In this document: positions 9,412-18,706 of the stretch, piece by piece | Position numbering within the stretch: position 1 is the first letter of the stretch | Layout: the number at the start of each line of letters is the position of its first letter | Origin: Sedimentisphaerales bacterium | GTDB lineage: Bacteria; Planctomycetota; Phycisphaerae; Sedimentisphaerales; SG8-4 | DNA: 64,000 nucleotides | Assembly: GCA_016928975.1 (NCBI GenBank) | Contig: JAFGJR010000147.1 | Span: 1 to 64,000, forward strand | Direction: 5' to 3' | Notes under the pieces: generated by a model | The model's input: the letters and a program-made list of their open reading frames with translations, nothing else | What the model was told of the DNA's origin: nothing | Databases searched by the model: none | Program-made: the position numbers and the translations under genes

Positions 9412-10566
9412 CTAACGGCGGGCAAAGAGGTTGCCGGGCAATTGCCGCACAAGGCCCTTGAGCCGCAGAGCCACAAGGCTCGCATTGACGATGCCGGCGG
9501 ACAGATCGGCATCCGCGATGATCTGGTCGACATGCAGAGGCTCTTTGCCCAGCAGTTCAAGGACTGTCTTCTCATGCCCTCGGAGATCGAGCCTCACCGT
9601 CTCGAACAGGGGGGCTTCGACTTTATCACCGGCTTGTCTCGCCGTGACGGTGACGTGTTCCTTGAGCTGATCGCCGATGTACCCGAGTGCCTCCATCACA
9701 TCCTCGACCGATTCGACGAGCTTGGCACCCTGTTTGATGAGGTGGTGCGGACCTTGGCTGAGCGGCGAATCGATCTTGCCCGGTACCGCCATCACCTCGC
9801 GGTTGTTCTCAAGGGCGGTCCTGGCGGTGATCAGGGCTCCGGATCTCAGTCCGGCCTCGATGACAATCGTGGCAAGGCTCAAGCCAGCAATGATCCGGTT
9901 GCGGGGTGGGAAATGCTCGGCCAACGGCTCAGCCCGCAACGGCAACTCGGAGACACAAGCGCCAGAAGCACTGACCAATTGAAAGAGCTTCACATTCTCC
10001 GGCGGAAAGACTCGCGACAGGCCGCAACCCTGGACGGCGATTGTCCTACCTGTCCCCGCCAGAGCGCCGTTGTGGGCAGCCGTGTCGATCCCGCGAGCCA
10101 TACCGGACACGATCGTGAAACCAGAGGCTGCCAGCAGGTGAGCGATACGCGACGCCTGCTCCTGGCCGTAGAGACTGCACCGGCGAGATCCAACGATAGC
10201 GACGGCCAGATTGTCCTCGCGGCATAGTGTGCCCTTGACGTAGAGCACTGGCGGCGGATCGTAGATCCGCTTGAGCACCGTCGGGTAACGCGGGTCTTCC
10301 ATGTGCACCAGCCAGATATCGAGCTTTGCGGCCAGTTCAAGCTCGGCCGCGGCGTCGAATCCGTCGCGGCTCGCCGCTATCTGCCCCGCGGTCACCGACC
10401 CGATCCCCTCAACCTGCGTCAATCGGCCGACGGAGGCCCCCAGGGCAGCGTCCACAGAGCCGAAGTGCGTCAGGAGCCGTGAGAACGTCACTGGTCCCAC
10501 TCCCTCGGCCCGGATCAACCTGAGCCATTGCGCGATGTCTCTTGAGTTCTCAGGGACTTGCATCAT
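9412..10566 (-). CDS. dprA: DNA-processing protein DprA (Smf)
   Basis: Single-strand DNA-binding protein that loads RecA during natural transformation. Order of parts in 384 residues: N-terminal helix-hairpin-helix-like segment ('RAEGVGPVTFSRLLTHFG', 'LTQVEGIGSVTAGQIA'), then the Rossmann-type core with 'VAIVGSRRCSLYGQEQ', 'SGFTIVSGMARGIDTAAH', 'FPPRNRIIAGLS' and 'EAGLRSGALITA', and a C-terminal winged-helix domain (about 310-384, 'EKTVLELLGKEPLHVDQII'). All core motifs are intact. A good promoter lies upstream. Its presence is suggestive of, but not proof of, natural competence, since DprA is widespread. Confidence 0.95.
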   Translation of the reverse strand: MMQVPENSRDIAQWLRLIRAEGVGPVTFSRLLTHFGSVDAALGASVGRLTQVEGIGSVTAGQIAASRDGFDAAAELELAAKLDIWLVHMEDPRYPTVLKRIYDPPPVLYVKGTLCREDNLAVAIVGSRRCSLYGQEQASRIAHLLAASGFTIVSGMARGIDTAAHNGALAGTGRTIAVQGCGLSRVFPPENVKLFQLVSASGACVSELPLRAEPLAEHFPPRNRIIAGLSLATIVIEAGLRSGALITARTALENNREVMAVPGKIDSPLSQGPHHLIKQGAKLVESVEDVMEALGYIGDQLKEHVTVTARQAGDKVEAPLFETVRLDLRGHEKTVLELLGKEPLHVDQIIADADLSAGIVNASLVALRLKGLVRQLPGNLFARR

Positions 10567-10601
10567 TTTTCTCGTCCATCAGCCGCACAACACGTGTGCT
10601 T

Positions 10602-10630
10602 ATTGTGCCGGCCGAGAGTCGGCGGGTCAA
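10602..10630 (-). promoter_or_regulatory. predicted dprA promoter
   Basis: Minus-strand TTGACC (10625-10630), 17-base spacer, CACAAT (10602-10607), about 36 bases upstream of the dprA start. Confidence 0.5.
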
Positions 10631-10669
10631 GTAGGATCTCGACGGATTTCACCGACTCCGTCGACGCGC

Positions 10670-10697
10670 TTGATATTCGAAGGGACATTGCTATACT
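10670..10697 (+). promoter_or_regulatory. predicted promoter of the ThuA-like gene
   Basis: Plus-strand TTGATA (10670-10675), 16-base spacer, TATACT (10692-10697). It faces away from the dprA promoter, 40 bases off, and would give a leader of about 120 bases before the ATG at 10823. Confidence 0.5.
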
Positions 10698-10822
10698 CAT
10701 ACTCCGAACACGGGCAACGGATCGCGAGTTGTCACGTGCTCGTTCTGGTGTCCGTGCCGATGGACGGGATGGTCACCCCGGATCGTGGATTCAGTGCCTT
10801 GGGCACGAAAGGAGAAGATGAC

Positions 10823-11575
10823 ATGCGGCGTTCCCTGACAGTTGTAGCCTTGTTAGCGATGATGGCGACGGTTCTTTGCATGGGAGCCAATCCGGCCCCG
10901 AAGCCAGCCCTGGTCAAGGTCTTGCTGATCACCGGCGACGACGTCTCCGCCCACCCCTGGCGCGAGATGTCCGAGACCACACGTGAAATCCTCGTCGGCT
11001 CGGGCAAATTCGACGTCAAAGTCTGCGAAGACCCGCTCATCCTGGAGTCGGCAACGGCACTGAAGAACTACGACGTGATCGTGTTCACCATCTACGCCCA
11101 GAGACTCGGTGAACTCCCCGGACAAGCCCAGGAGAACCTCTTGAGTTATGTGAAGGGCGGCAAGGGCTTCTTCGTTCAGCACTTGGCCACCGCCTCGTTC
11201 CCGAAGTGGGAGGAGTTCGGCAAGCTCTGCGGTCGCAGATGGGTCATGCGAGTCTCCGGTCATGGCCCGCGCGCCGTTTTCACGTCCAACATAGTCGACC
11301 GGGAGCATCCCATCACCAAAGGCATGACCGACTTCACGACCGACGACGAGCTCTATGCCAAGCTGCAAGGCGACGAGGAGATCCACGTGCTCGTCCAGGC
11401 CGACTCCGACTGGAGCAAGAAGACTGAGCCGCTGGTCTTCGTGAAGAGTTACGGCCAGGGCCGCGTTGTTCACAATGCGTACGGCCATGACCGCAAGGCC
11501 CTGATGACCCCCAGCGTCCAGAAGATCATCGTCCGAGGCACCGAGTGGGCCGCGACGGGCAAAGTGACGGAGTAG
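10823..11575 (+). CDS. secreted ThuA-like (trehalose-utilisation/glutamine-amidotransferase fold) protein
   Basis: A 250-residue protein with a signal peptide ('MRRSLTVVALLAMMATVLC', then 'MGANPAPKP'). The body has the ThuA pattern: 'KVLLITGDDVSAHPWREM' near the start, 'ALKNYDVIVFTIY', 'LLSYVKGGKGFFVQHLATAS', 'HPITKGMTDFTTDDELYAKL' and 'SYGQGRVVHNAYGHD' near the end. ThuA proteins have a class-I glutamine amidotransferase-like fold and often accompany sugar or polyol use, but few have known activities. I chose the ATG at 10823 because AAAGGAGAAG precedes it; the open frame runs much further upstream but that part overlaps the dprA start and its promoter. Monocistronic by layout. Confidence 0.8.
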   Translation: MRRSLTVVALLAMMATVLCMGANPAPKPALVKVLLITGDDVSAHPWREMSETTREILVGSGKFDVKVCEDPLILESATALKNYDVIVFTIYAQRLGELPGQAQENLLSYVKGGKGFFVQHLATASFPKWEEFGKLCGRRWVMRVSGHGPRAVFTSNIVDREHPITKGMTDFTTDDELYAKLQGDEEIHVLVQADSDWSKKTEPLVFVKSYGQGRVVHNAYGHDRKALMTPSVQKIIVRGTEWAATGKVTE

Positions 11576-12005
11576 CCACGCTGGGAAGTCCTGGAACGGA
11601 TTCCTGGCTTGCACGTCCTAACATGCAGGGGTGCATTGGCAGGAAGGACCGCGGTATGATCCCGATACTCGCATAGAGAGTTGCATACATCAGGTCGAAC
11701 GGGGGTCTTGCGCCGAACCAGGCCCCCTGTGGCTTGGCCGCGATGCTTCTCCCTGCCGGCTCCGGATGGCTCTGATCGCTTCGCAGATCAGTGGGAAAAG
11801 CCTGTTCCTCGCTGGGAGGGCGGTGTACAATACATGCGTGGACGCGTACGTGACGTCCAGCGGCGGACACCGAGAAAACGAAATCGCTGGCCAGTGGCAA
11901 CGGTTGGCACCGTCCGGCGTCATAGTGGAGGTGGAACCGCCGTACGCCAAGGGCTCACCTGGAAAGGTGATGCAGGATGCTGGTGTCTCGACAGGAGACT
12001 GCAAA
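11576..12005 (+). other. intergenic stretch upstream of the VWA/MoxR cluster
   Basis: The 430 bases hold no convincing gene: the frame of the downstream gene stays open here, but without a plausible start or conserved sequence. A TACAAT (11826-11831) and a TATGAT near 11654 could be -10 elements but lack good -35 partners. CTGATC and GATCAG arms form a small potential hairpin near 11771-11791. The promoter of the 12006-29252 cluster presumably lies here but cannot be fixed. Confidence 0.3.
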
Positions 12006-13649
12006 ATGTCTCTCACGAAGTCGTTTCGGCAAAAGGTCAGGGCCGTCCGGATCCGCTGCGGCATCAACTTGTTTCTACGCCATGCAGGGAGGGTGCTCGC
12101 CATTGGCGGCGGAATGGCGATCCTCGCTACGCTGATCCAACGTGTCTTTGCCGTCCCTGTCTTGGTGCCGTGGGCGGTATGGGTGTTCTGGATCGCCACG
12201 GCGGGAGCGATTCTGTTTCTCTGGCTCCTTTGGCTGCCCAGCCGGATGCAGTCTTCTTTGCTGCTTGATGAACGGCTGAAGCTGCACGAGCGGTTCAGCA
12301 CGACCTTGGCATTGGTGAACTGTGATGACCCATTCGCGAGATCGGCTCGTGCCGAATCGCTGCGTACGATCCAGCAGGTGGACCTGCGAGGCCACTTCCC
12401 CGTCAGTCTTTCGCGCAGTTGTTACTACGGTGCCGGGACGTGGGTAGTTGCCGTCATGTTGTTGCTCTACATGCCTCAGAAGGACCTTCTCGGTTTCCTG
12501 ACGAAGAAGCAACAGCAGCAGGCGCAGAGTGAGCAACTGACCGAGGCCCGCGCGCAGGTCAAGGATGCACTGGAGCCAGTCAGAACGATGGTCAAGGAAC
12601 TGGACGACCCAGTCCTGCTAAGAGAGCTGGCGAAACTGGACGAGTTGGCCAGAACAGGCGATCCGCAGGAGCTTAAGAGGGATGCCATCAAGGTGCTGGG
12701 TGACCTGTCGGAGAAGATCAAGCAAATGGAAACCGGTGTCCGGATGGAAACCGGAGACATGCTGCAACAAATGCTGCGACAATTGCGCGGTTCTACGGAC
12801 CCTTTTGCCCAACGGATTCGCATGGCCCTGGCCAAGGGCGACTACAAGCAGGCCGTGGATGCACTGCGGCAGCTACAGAAACAACTGGGGGAGGGGACCC
12901 TGTCCGAGGAAAGACGCCGTGAACTCGCCGCCAAGTTGCAGGAGCTGGCCAAGGAGTTGCAGAAGCTCAGCGAAGAGAAAAGCCAGGTTGAGAATGAGCT
13001 GGAGAGACAGGGTCTCGACAGGAAGCTTGCGCAGGCCAGTCCGGAGGAACTGCGCAAAGCGCTGCAGAAGCAGGGACTGAGCCCGGAGCAGATCGACCGG
13101 GCGATGGAGAAGATACAGGCTGCCCAGGGAGCGAGCACCCGGTGCGAAGGTCTTGGCAACGCGATGGCCGGGATCGGCGTAGGGGGCGAGGCGCTGTCGG
13201 CAGAAGCCCTGTCCGAGGCCATTGACGAGCTGGACGCTCTCGAGGCGCTGGAGCAGCAGGTGATCCTGCTGCGGGCGAATCTGGATGAGATCTCGCGCTG
13301 CGTCGGTTCGCTCGGCCAGGGAATGTGCGACAACCCCGGCAATGCGGGAGGACAGGGGGAGGGGATCGGCCGGGCGCCCAGCGACACTCACGAGATCACC
13401 TCCGATCCGTTGACCGCGAACAAGGTGACACGGGCGGCAACGCATGCGGGGAACGATCCCGTCGTAGCCAGTTGGTACTTCAAGGACACGCTGATCAAAG
13501 GCGAGGCCCGGCGTAGTTTCACCGAGGTGGTCCAGGCCGGCCGGGCCACTGCCGCCGAGGCAATCAGCGAGAATCGGATTCCGCGCCGCTACGAAGAGGC
13601 AGTGAAGGCATATTTCGATCAGCTTGAGGCGAATGGGCCCAAGCCGTGA
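12006..13649 (+). CDS. membrane-anchored coiled-coil protein of the MoxR/VWA cluster
   Basis: 547 residues. Two close transmembrane segments ('VLAIGGGMAILATLIQRVFA' and the stretch around 'VWVFWIATAGAILFLWLLWL') are followed by a third near residue 135 ('WVVAVMLLLYMP') and then a long Glu/Lys/Gln-rich region (about 150-400) with strong coiled-coil character ('ELAAKLQELAKELQKLSEEK'). A Gly-rich linker around 435-455 leads to a C-terminal segment with 'VASWYFKDTLIKGEARR' and 'ISENRIPRRYEEAVKAYF'. The ATG at 12006 follows ACAGGAGAC. This is the opening gene of the cluster and resembles uncharacterised planctomycete proteins found upstream of VWA proteins. I do not assign a biochemical function; a scaffold for the neighbouring VWA proteins is an inference. 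Confidence 0.7.
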   Translation: MSLTKSFRQKVRAVRIRCGINLFLRHAGRVLAIGGGMAILATLIQRVFAVPVLVPWAVWVFWIATAGAILFLWLLWLPSRMQSSLLLDERLKLHERFSTTLALVNCDDPFARSARAESLRTIQQVDLRGHFPVSLSRSCYYGAGTWVVAVMLLLYMPQKDLLGFLTKKQQQQAQSEQLTEARAQVKDALEPVRTMVKELDDPVLLRELAKLDELARTGDPQELKRDAIKVLGDLSEKIKQMETGVRMETGDMLQQMLRQLRGSTDPFAQRIRMALAKGDYKQAVDALRQLQKQLGEGTLSEERRRELAAKLQELAKELQKLSEEKSQVENELERQGLDRKLAQASPEELRKALQKQGLSPEQIDRAMEKIQAAQGASTRCEGLGNAMAGIGVGGEALSAEALSEAIDELDALEALEQQVILLRANLDEISRCVGSLGQGMCDNPGNAGGQGEGIGRAPSDTHEITSDPLTANKVTRAATHAGNDPVVASWYFKDTLIKGEARRSFTEVVQAGRATAAEAISENRIPRRYEEAVKAYFDQLEANGPKP

Positions 13650-13722
13650 CCGGCCGGCTGCGTGACCGCTTGAGTAGGACGAATCACCATTTTGCACAAG
13701 CTCGGAATCAAGACGTTCAGGT

Positions 13723-16671
13723 GTGTCGGCTGTGACTGACGCATACGGCTTCTATCTCGGTCAACCCTGGTGGCTGTGTGCGAGCCTTGTGGTCGTGCCA
13801 TTGGTGTGGCTGGCCCGGCGGAACCTGGCGGCGCTTGGCCGGGGGCGTCGCATTGCGGCGGTGACGCTGCGTGTCCTCGTCGTGCTGCTGTTGGCGATCC
13901 TGCTGGCCCGGCCGACGCTCGTGCAGACGAGCCGACGCACGACGGTGATCGCGGTGCTGGACCGTAGCGAGTCGATTCCTGCAAACCTTGCGGATGCGGC
14001 CCTGGAGTATCTCTCGAAGGCCGTGACCTCGAAGGAGGGGGACGACCGGCTTGCTGCCGTGGATGTGGCCGAAGCGGCCACCATCTCTATGCTGCCGTCC
14101 ACGGAGGCGAAGATGCACAGACGCAACACGACACTCACGGGTCAGCAGAGCCGCTTGGCAGCGGGCATCGAAATGGCGATGGCGATTGCCTCACCAGATT
14201 CGGCCACGCGCATTCTTCTGGTTAGTGAGGGCAACGAGACGGAAGGTGACCTGAAGGAGGCGGCGAGAACGGCGGGGGCCAACAAGATCCCGATCGACGT
14301 GTTGCCACTGGAGTATCGCTACAAGAGCGAGGTGCTCTTCAAGCGTCTCGTAGCCCCGCCGCAGGCGCGCAGCGGGCAGGCTGTTTCGCTGCGGTTCATC
14401 CTTAGCAGTACCGCCGACATAGCGGGCAGACTGTTGCTGACTCTGAACGATGAGCCGGTGGACTTGGTGCTGGATTTGCCCGAGATGGCGGTGCCGGTGG
14501 AGTTGAAGGAAGGGACAAACGTCAAGACTCTCTCGATCCCGCTTGGCACGCGAGGCATGAACAAGTTCGAGGCGGCGTTCATGCCGGACGACCCAAAGCA
14601 GGACAGAATCGTGGAGAACAACCGGGCCAGTGCGGTGACCTTTGTGGTCGGGCCTGGCCACGTGAGTGTCTTCGACGTGGAGGGTAGCGGCGCGGATCTC
14701 GCGGTTGCCCTACAGCGGGCGGGGATCGACGTGATTCGCAAGGACGTCGCCGAGCTGCCGAGCGAGCTGCCGCGTCTGTTGGACATGGACGCAATCGTGC
14801 TCGTCAATACGCCGGTGCAGTGCTTCACGATGGCCCAGCAGGAGATGCTCTGCCGTTACGTGAACGACCTGGGAGGGGGGCTGGTGATGGTGGGGGGGCC
14901 GGAGTCGTTCGGGGCGGGGGGCTGGATCGATTCGCCGGTGGCTGCGATCTTGCCGGTCGAGCTGGACCCTCCGCAGAAGCGACAGTTGCCTCTCGGCGCG
15001 CTAGTGCTGGTGATCGATCATAGCGGCTCGATGGCGGGAGAGAAGGTGGAGATCTGCAAGGCCGCCGCGGCGGGTGCCGTTCGCCTGCTGGGCCGTCGCG
15101 ACCTGGTGGGCATCGTGGTTTTTGAAGCCGTCAGCGAGTGGCTCGTGCCGCTTGGCCCGGCCGAGGATAAAGCGGCGATCCGCGACAAGATCGCCACCGT
15201 CGGCGCGGGCGGCGGAACGATCATGAAGCCGGCCATGGAGAATGCCTTTGATGCTTTGCAGAAAGTCCCGACGAGCGTCCGGCACGTGATCTTGTTGACC
15301 GACGGGCAGACGGATGAACGCGAGGCCTGCGCCAGGCTGGGGACGGATATGGGCACCGCCGGCATCACCATTTCCACCGTCGCGGTCGGCAAGCAGGCGG
15401 ATACGCAGTTGTTGCACGACATCGCACAGTCCACGAAGGGTCGGTTCTACCCTGTGACAGACATCACGAGCATTCCGGAGATCTTCATCAAGGAGGCCCA
15501 GGTCGTCCGGCGGTCCATGATTGTGGAGGAGACGGTGTCCCCACGAGTGGTAAATGCCCTCAGTGAAATCGTCGGCGGCATCGTCCAGCCGCTCCCAGCC
15601 CTGGACGGCTATGTGCTGACGGGTCCCAAGAGCGGTCTGAATCAGGTGGTGTTGACCGGTCGCGAGAGCGACCCGATCCTCGCGACGTGTCAGGCCGGCC
15701 TGGGACGCTGCGTGGCGTTCACCAGTTCCGCCGACAGCCGGTGGGCGGGCCAATGGCTGGCATGGTCGGATTTCGCACGCTTCTGGGAGCAGGTGATCCG
15801 CTGGGCGGGTAAGCCGGCCCAGTCCACTGACTGCGAGATCTTCACCGATGTGGAGGGCCAGCAGGCCACGGTGAACGTCGAGGCGTTCGGCGCGGATGGC
15901 AAGTTCCTGCAGCTTGCGGCTGTTGAGGGCCAGGTGCTCACGCCGGAGATGAAGGGCGAGCCGCTGCAACTGTCTCAGACCGGTCCCGGCCAGTATTCTG
16001 GACGGTTCCGTACGCTCATGTCGGGCAGTTACATCGTGAATCTGCAGTACCGCAAGACTGGACCCGAGGAGAAGCCTCGCCTGGCGAACGCCATCGTCAG
16101 CGTGCCGTTCGCGCCGGAGTTCCGCGACCTCACGGACAACGCGCCGCTGCTGGAGGAGGTTAGCAGGATGACAGGCGGGCGGGTGCTCTCCCTGGACTCG
16201 GACCCGAACAAGGTGAATCTGTACGAGCACGCGGGCCTGGAGTTTCCTCAGACCCATCTACCGCTGGTCAAGCCACTAATGCTGGCGTGGATCGTGATCT
16301 TCCTGCTCGACGTGGCTGTCCGGCGGGTGATTCTCGACGTGCGTGCAGGCCTGCGACGGGTGAAATCCTGGGTCCTCTCCACGGCCAAGCGGGAACAGGA
16401 CCAGACGATCGCTCGGTTGCAGGCTCGACGACAGAAGCTGCGCGCGCAGTGGTCGTCGCGTACGGCCGACGAGATTCTGTCCAGGCATTATGAGGGCGCG
16501 GAGAAATACCAGGGTGAGCTTCTCACCAATGAGCCCAAGCGTGAGACGGAGCCGCCGGTCAAGCCGCAGATGCAGGAACCTTCCAAGCCCGAGCCGCCGC
16601 AGGGCGGAACTCATATCGACCAGCTCCTCAAGGCGAAACGAAAGAAGGCGGGGCAAGACGAGAATGAGTAA
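13723..16671 (+). CDS. large membrane protein with two VWA-like domains
   Basis: 982 residues, starting at GTG 13723 (a second in-frame GTG lies at 13732; ribosome site weak). Two transmembrane helices at about 15-32 and 44-62, then a first VWA-like domain beginning 'TTVIAVLDRSESIP' (Asp80, a DxSxS metal-site motif). A glutamine-amidotransferase-like region (about 325-410, 'LDMDAIVLVNTPVQCFT', 'GGGLVMVGGPESFGAGGW') leads to a complete VWA domain with 'LVIDHSGSMAGEK' near residue 431 and 'VILLTDGQTDEREA' near 525. Another transmembrane helix occurs near 850 ('MLAWIVIFLLDVAVRR'), then a basic cytoplasmic tail with 'DQLLKAKRKKAGQDENE'. It overlaps the moxR gene by eight bases. Such proteins are typical partners of MoxR ATPases; the process served is unknown. 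Confidence 0.8.
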   Translation: MSAVTDAYGFYLGQPWWLCASLVVVPLVWLARRNLAALGRGRRIAAVTLRVLVVLLLAILLARPTLVQTSRRTTVIAVLDRSESIPANLADAALEYLSKAVTSKEGDDRLAAVDVAEAATISMLPSTEAKMHRRNTTLTGQQSRLAAGIEMAMAIASPDSATRILLVSEGNETEGDLKEAARTAGANKIPIDVLPLEYRYKSEVLFKRLVAPPQARSGQAVSLRFILSSTADIAGRLLLTLNDEPVDLVLDLPEMAVPVELKEGTNVKTLSIPLGTRGMNKFEAAFMPDDPKQDRIVENNRASAVTFVVGPGHVSVFDVEGSGADLAVALQRAGIDVIRKDVAELPSELPRLLDMDAIVLVNTPVQCFTMAQQEMLCRYVNDLGGGLVMVGGPESFGAGGWIDSPVAAILPVELDPPQKRQLPLGALVLVIDHSGSMAGEKVEICKAAAAGAVRLLGRRDLVGIVVFEAVSEWLVPLGPAEDKAAIRDKIATVGAGGGTIMKPAMENAFDALQKVPTSVRHVILLTDGQTDEREACARLGTDMGTAGITISTVAVGKQADTQLLHDIAQSTKGRFYPVTDITSIPEIFIKEAQVVRRSMIVEETVSPRVVNALSEIVGGIVQPLPALDGYVLTGPKSGLNQVVLTGRESDPILATCQAGLGRCVAFTSSADSRWAGQWLAWSDFARFWEQVIRWAGKPAQSTDCEIFTDVEGQQATVNVEAFGADGKFLQLAAVEGQVLTPEMKGEPLQLSQTGPGQYSGRFRTLMSGSYIVNLQYRKTGPEEKPRLANAIVSVPFAPEFRDLTDNAPLLEEVSRMTGGRVLSLDSDPNKVNLYEHAGLEFPQTHLPLVKPLMLAWIVIFLLDVAVRRVILDVRAGLRRVKSWVLSTAKREQDQTIARLQARRQKLRAQWSSRTADEILSRHYEGAEKYQGELLTNEPKRETEPPVKPQMQEPSKPEPPQGGTHIDQLLKAKRKKAGQDENE

Positions 16672-17731
16672 AGGCAAGCCTATGAACGCGAATCAGGAGA
16701 ACCGAGCGATGATCATGAACGAGAAAGAAGTGGAGGTCCAGTGCCGTGAGTTCCGCGAGATGTTCGAGTCGCTTCGCCGCGAGGTCGGCAAGGTGATCGT
16801 GGGCCACCAGGAGATCGTGGACGACGTCCTGATCAGCCTGTTCAGCGGGGGGCACGTGTTGCTGGAGGGCGTGCCGGGGCTGGGCAAGACCCTGCTCGTG
16901 CGAACGCTCAGCTCGGCGTTCTCGCTGGAGTTCCGCCGGATCCAGTTCACGCCGGACCTGATGCCCGCCGACATCGTCGGCACGAACATCGTCGTCGAAG
17001 ATCAGGCCACCGGTCGTCGCGAATTCCAGTTCCAGAAGGGGCCCATCTTCGGCCAGATGATTCTGGCGGACGAGATCAACCGCGCCACGCCCAAGACGCA
17101 GTCCGCCATGCTCGAAGCGATGCAGGAGCACTCGGTCACCAGCGGCGGACAAGTCCGCAAGCTCCAGGAGCCCTTCATGGTACTCGCGACACAGAACCCG
17201 ATTGAGCAGGAAGGGACATATCCACTGCCCGAGGCCCAGTTGGACCGGTTCTTCTTCAAGCTCCTGGTAAGCTACAGCAATCGCGAGCAGCTCAAGGCGA
17301 TCCTGGATCGCACGACGACGGGACAGGAGCCTGCGGCTCAGCCGGTGGCCGACGCCGAGAGAATCCTATGGGCACAGAAGCTCGTTCGACGCGTCGTCGT
17401 CGCCGAGCACGTCCAGGACTATGCGATCCGGCTGGTCCTGGCCACTCATCCGGAGGGCGAATTCGCGACGGAGATGACGAATCGCTTCGTCCGCTTCGGC
17501 TCCTCGCCTCGCGGCGTGCAGTCGCTGGTGCTGGGCGCCAAGGTCCGAGCGCTGCTGGACGTGCGATACCACGTCAGCTTCGACGATATCGCGGAGTCGG
17601 TCCTGCCCTCGCTGCGTCACCGCCTTCTGCTGAACTTCGAGGGCCAGGCCGAAGGCATGAGCGCGGACGATGTACTGAAGGATGTGATGCAGAATGTCCC
17701 GAGGACGGTGGAGCAGAAACAGGCCCTTTAG
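16664..17731 (+). CDS. MoxR-family AAA+ ATPase
   Basis: AAA+ chaperone-like ATPase of about 355 residues. Walker A is 'GVPGLGKT' near residue 70, followed by 'RIQFTPDLMPADIVGTNI', Walker B 'LADEINRATPKTQSAMLEAM', sensor-1 'VLATQNPIEQEGTYPLPEA' and the C-terminal lid ('SSPRGVQSLVLGAK'). Motifs are complete. Start choice: ATG 16664 overlaps the preceding stop; an in-frame ATG at 16709 has a better AGGAG ribosome site and would remove 15 residues. MoxR proteins act with VWA proteins to mature or insert metals into client proteins or complexes; here it is bracketed by VWA and DUF58 partners. Confidence 0.93.
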   Translation: MSKGKPMNANQENRAMIMNEKEVEVQCREFREMFESLRREVGKVIVGHQEIVDDVLISLFSGGHVLLEGVPGLGKTLLVRTLSSAFSLEFRRIQFTPDLMPADIVGTNIVVEDQATGRREFQFQKGPIFGQMILADEINRATPKTQSAMLEAMQEHSVTSGGQVRKLQEPFMVLATQNPIEQEGTYPLPEAQLDRFFFKLLVSYSNREQLKAILDRTTTGQEPAAQPVADAERILWAQKLVRRVVVAEHVQDYAIRLVLATHPEGEFATEMTNRFVRFGSSPRGVQSLVLGAKVRALLDVRYHVSFDDIAESVLPSLRHRLLLNFEGQAEGMSADDVLKDVMQNVPRTVEQKQAL

Positions 17732-17776
17732 GTCTCTGGGGTCCTTTGAGTCCTTTTCTTCGCTTCGAGAGATGAG

Positions 17777-18688
17777 ATGGCATCGAAATCGACAACCTCG
17801 ATGAGAAAACTGAGCGAACTGCTGGACCCCAAGTTCATGGCCCGGCTGGACGCTCTCGACGTGATCAGCCGCAGGATTCTGCAGGGCAAGCTTCAGGGCG
17901 AGCGCCGGTCGAAGCGCCGCGGCCAGAGCGTCGAATTCGCCGATCATCGGCCCTACGTGGTTGGTGACGATCTGCGGTTCGTCGATTGGAACGTCTACGG
18001 CCGGCTCAACCAACTCTTCCTCAAGCTGTTCCTGGAGGAGCAGGACCTGACCGTGCACATCCTCGCCGACACCAGCGCGTCGATGAGCGTGGGAGACCCT
18101 TCGAAGGACCTGTTCACCAAGCGCCTGACAGCGGCACTCGGCTACATCGGTCTGGTCAACAACAACCGCGTGACGGTCAGCCTGTTCGCCGATGGCGTGC
18201 GGACCCAGTTGGCGAACATACGGGGCCGCAACTATCTGTCCCAGATGGCCGAGTTGCTGCTGACCACTGAATGTGACGGCTTCTCCGACATGGAGAAGGC
18301 CTGCCGTGACATGGCCGCCGGCCGGGTCGGCTCAGGCATCACCATCGTGATTTCCGATTTCTTGTTCAAGCAGGGCTACGAGGCGGCCCTGCGCCGGCTG
18401 CTCGGCGCCAAGTACGACCTGTACGTGATCCAAGTCCTGTCACCACAGGAGATCTCCCCCGAGATCGCGGGGGATTTGAAGCTGCTCGATGTCGAAGACG
18501 CCGACGTGGCGGAGGTCACCGTCAGCTCGGCGCTGATCAAGTACTACAAGCGGAATCTGGCTGCCTACTGCAAGGAGCTGCACGACTTCTGCACGCATCG
18601 CGGCGCCGTCTACGTGCAGGCGAACTCCGCCGATTCGGTCGAAGCCTTGGTGCTGAACTATCTACGGCGGATTCAACTGCTGCGTTGA
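17777..18688 (+). CDS. DUF58 (VWA-like) protein, MoxR partner
   Basis: 303 residues. The DUF58 core is seen in 'DDLRFVDWNVYGRLNQLFLK' near residue 70, immediately followed by 'VHILADTSASMSVGDPSKD', a DxSxS metal-ion-dependent adhesion-type motif. 'GSGITIVISDFLFKQGYEAA' and 'YDLYVIQVLSPQEISPE' complete the fold. No transmembrane segment is evident, so it is probably cytoplasmic. DUF58 genes are nearly always next to moxR, as here (45 bases), and precede BatA-type genes. Confidence 0.9.
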   Translation: MASKSTTSMRKLSELLDPKFMARLDALDVISRRILQGKLQGERRSKRRGQSVEFADHRPYVVGDDLRFVDWNVYGRLNQLFLKLFLEEQDLTVHILADTSASMSVGDPSKDLFTKRLTAALGYIGLVNNNRVTVSLFADGVRTQLANIRGRNYLSQMAELLLTTECDGFSDMEKACRDMAAGRVGSGITIVISDFLFKQGYEAALRRLLGAKYDLYVIQVLSPQEISPEIAGDLKLLDVEDADVAEVTVSSALIKYYKRNLAAYCKELHDFCTHRGAVYVQANSADSVEALVLNYLRRIQLLR

Positions 18689-18706
18689 CGTGAGGACGAC
18701 AATCGC

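Noticed and set aside
10301..10822. Long N-terminal extension of the ThuA-like protein
   Set aside because: It would overlap dprA and two promoters; the ATG at 10823 gives a clean signal peptide and has a strong ribosome site.
11631..12005. Upstream extension of the coiled-coil protein to 11631
   Set aside because: No start with a ribosome site, no conserved character; the ATG at 12006 has ACAGGAGAC and directly precedes the membrane helices.
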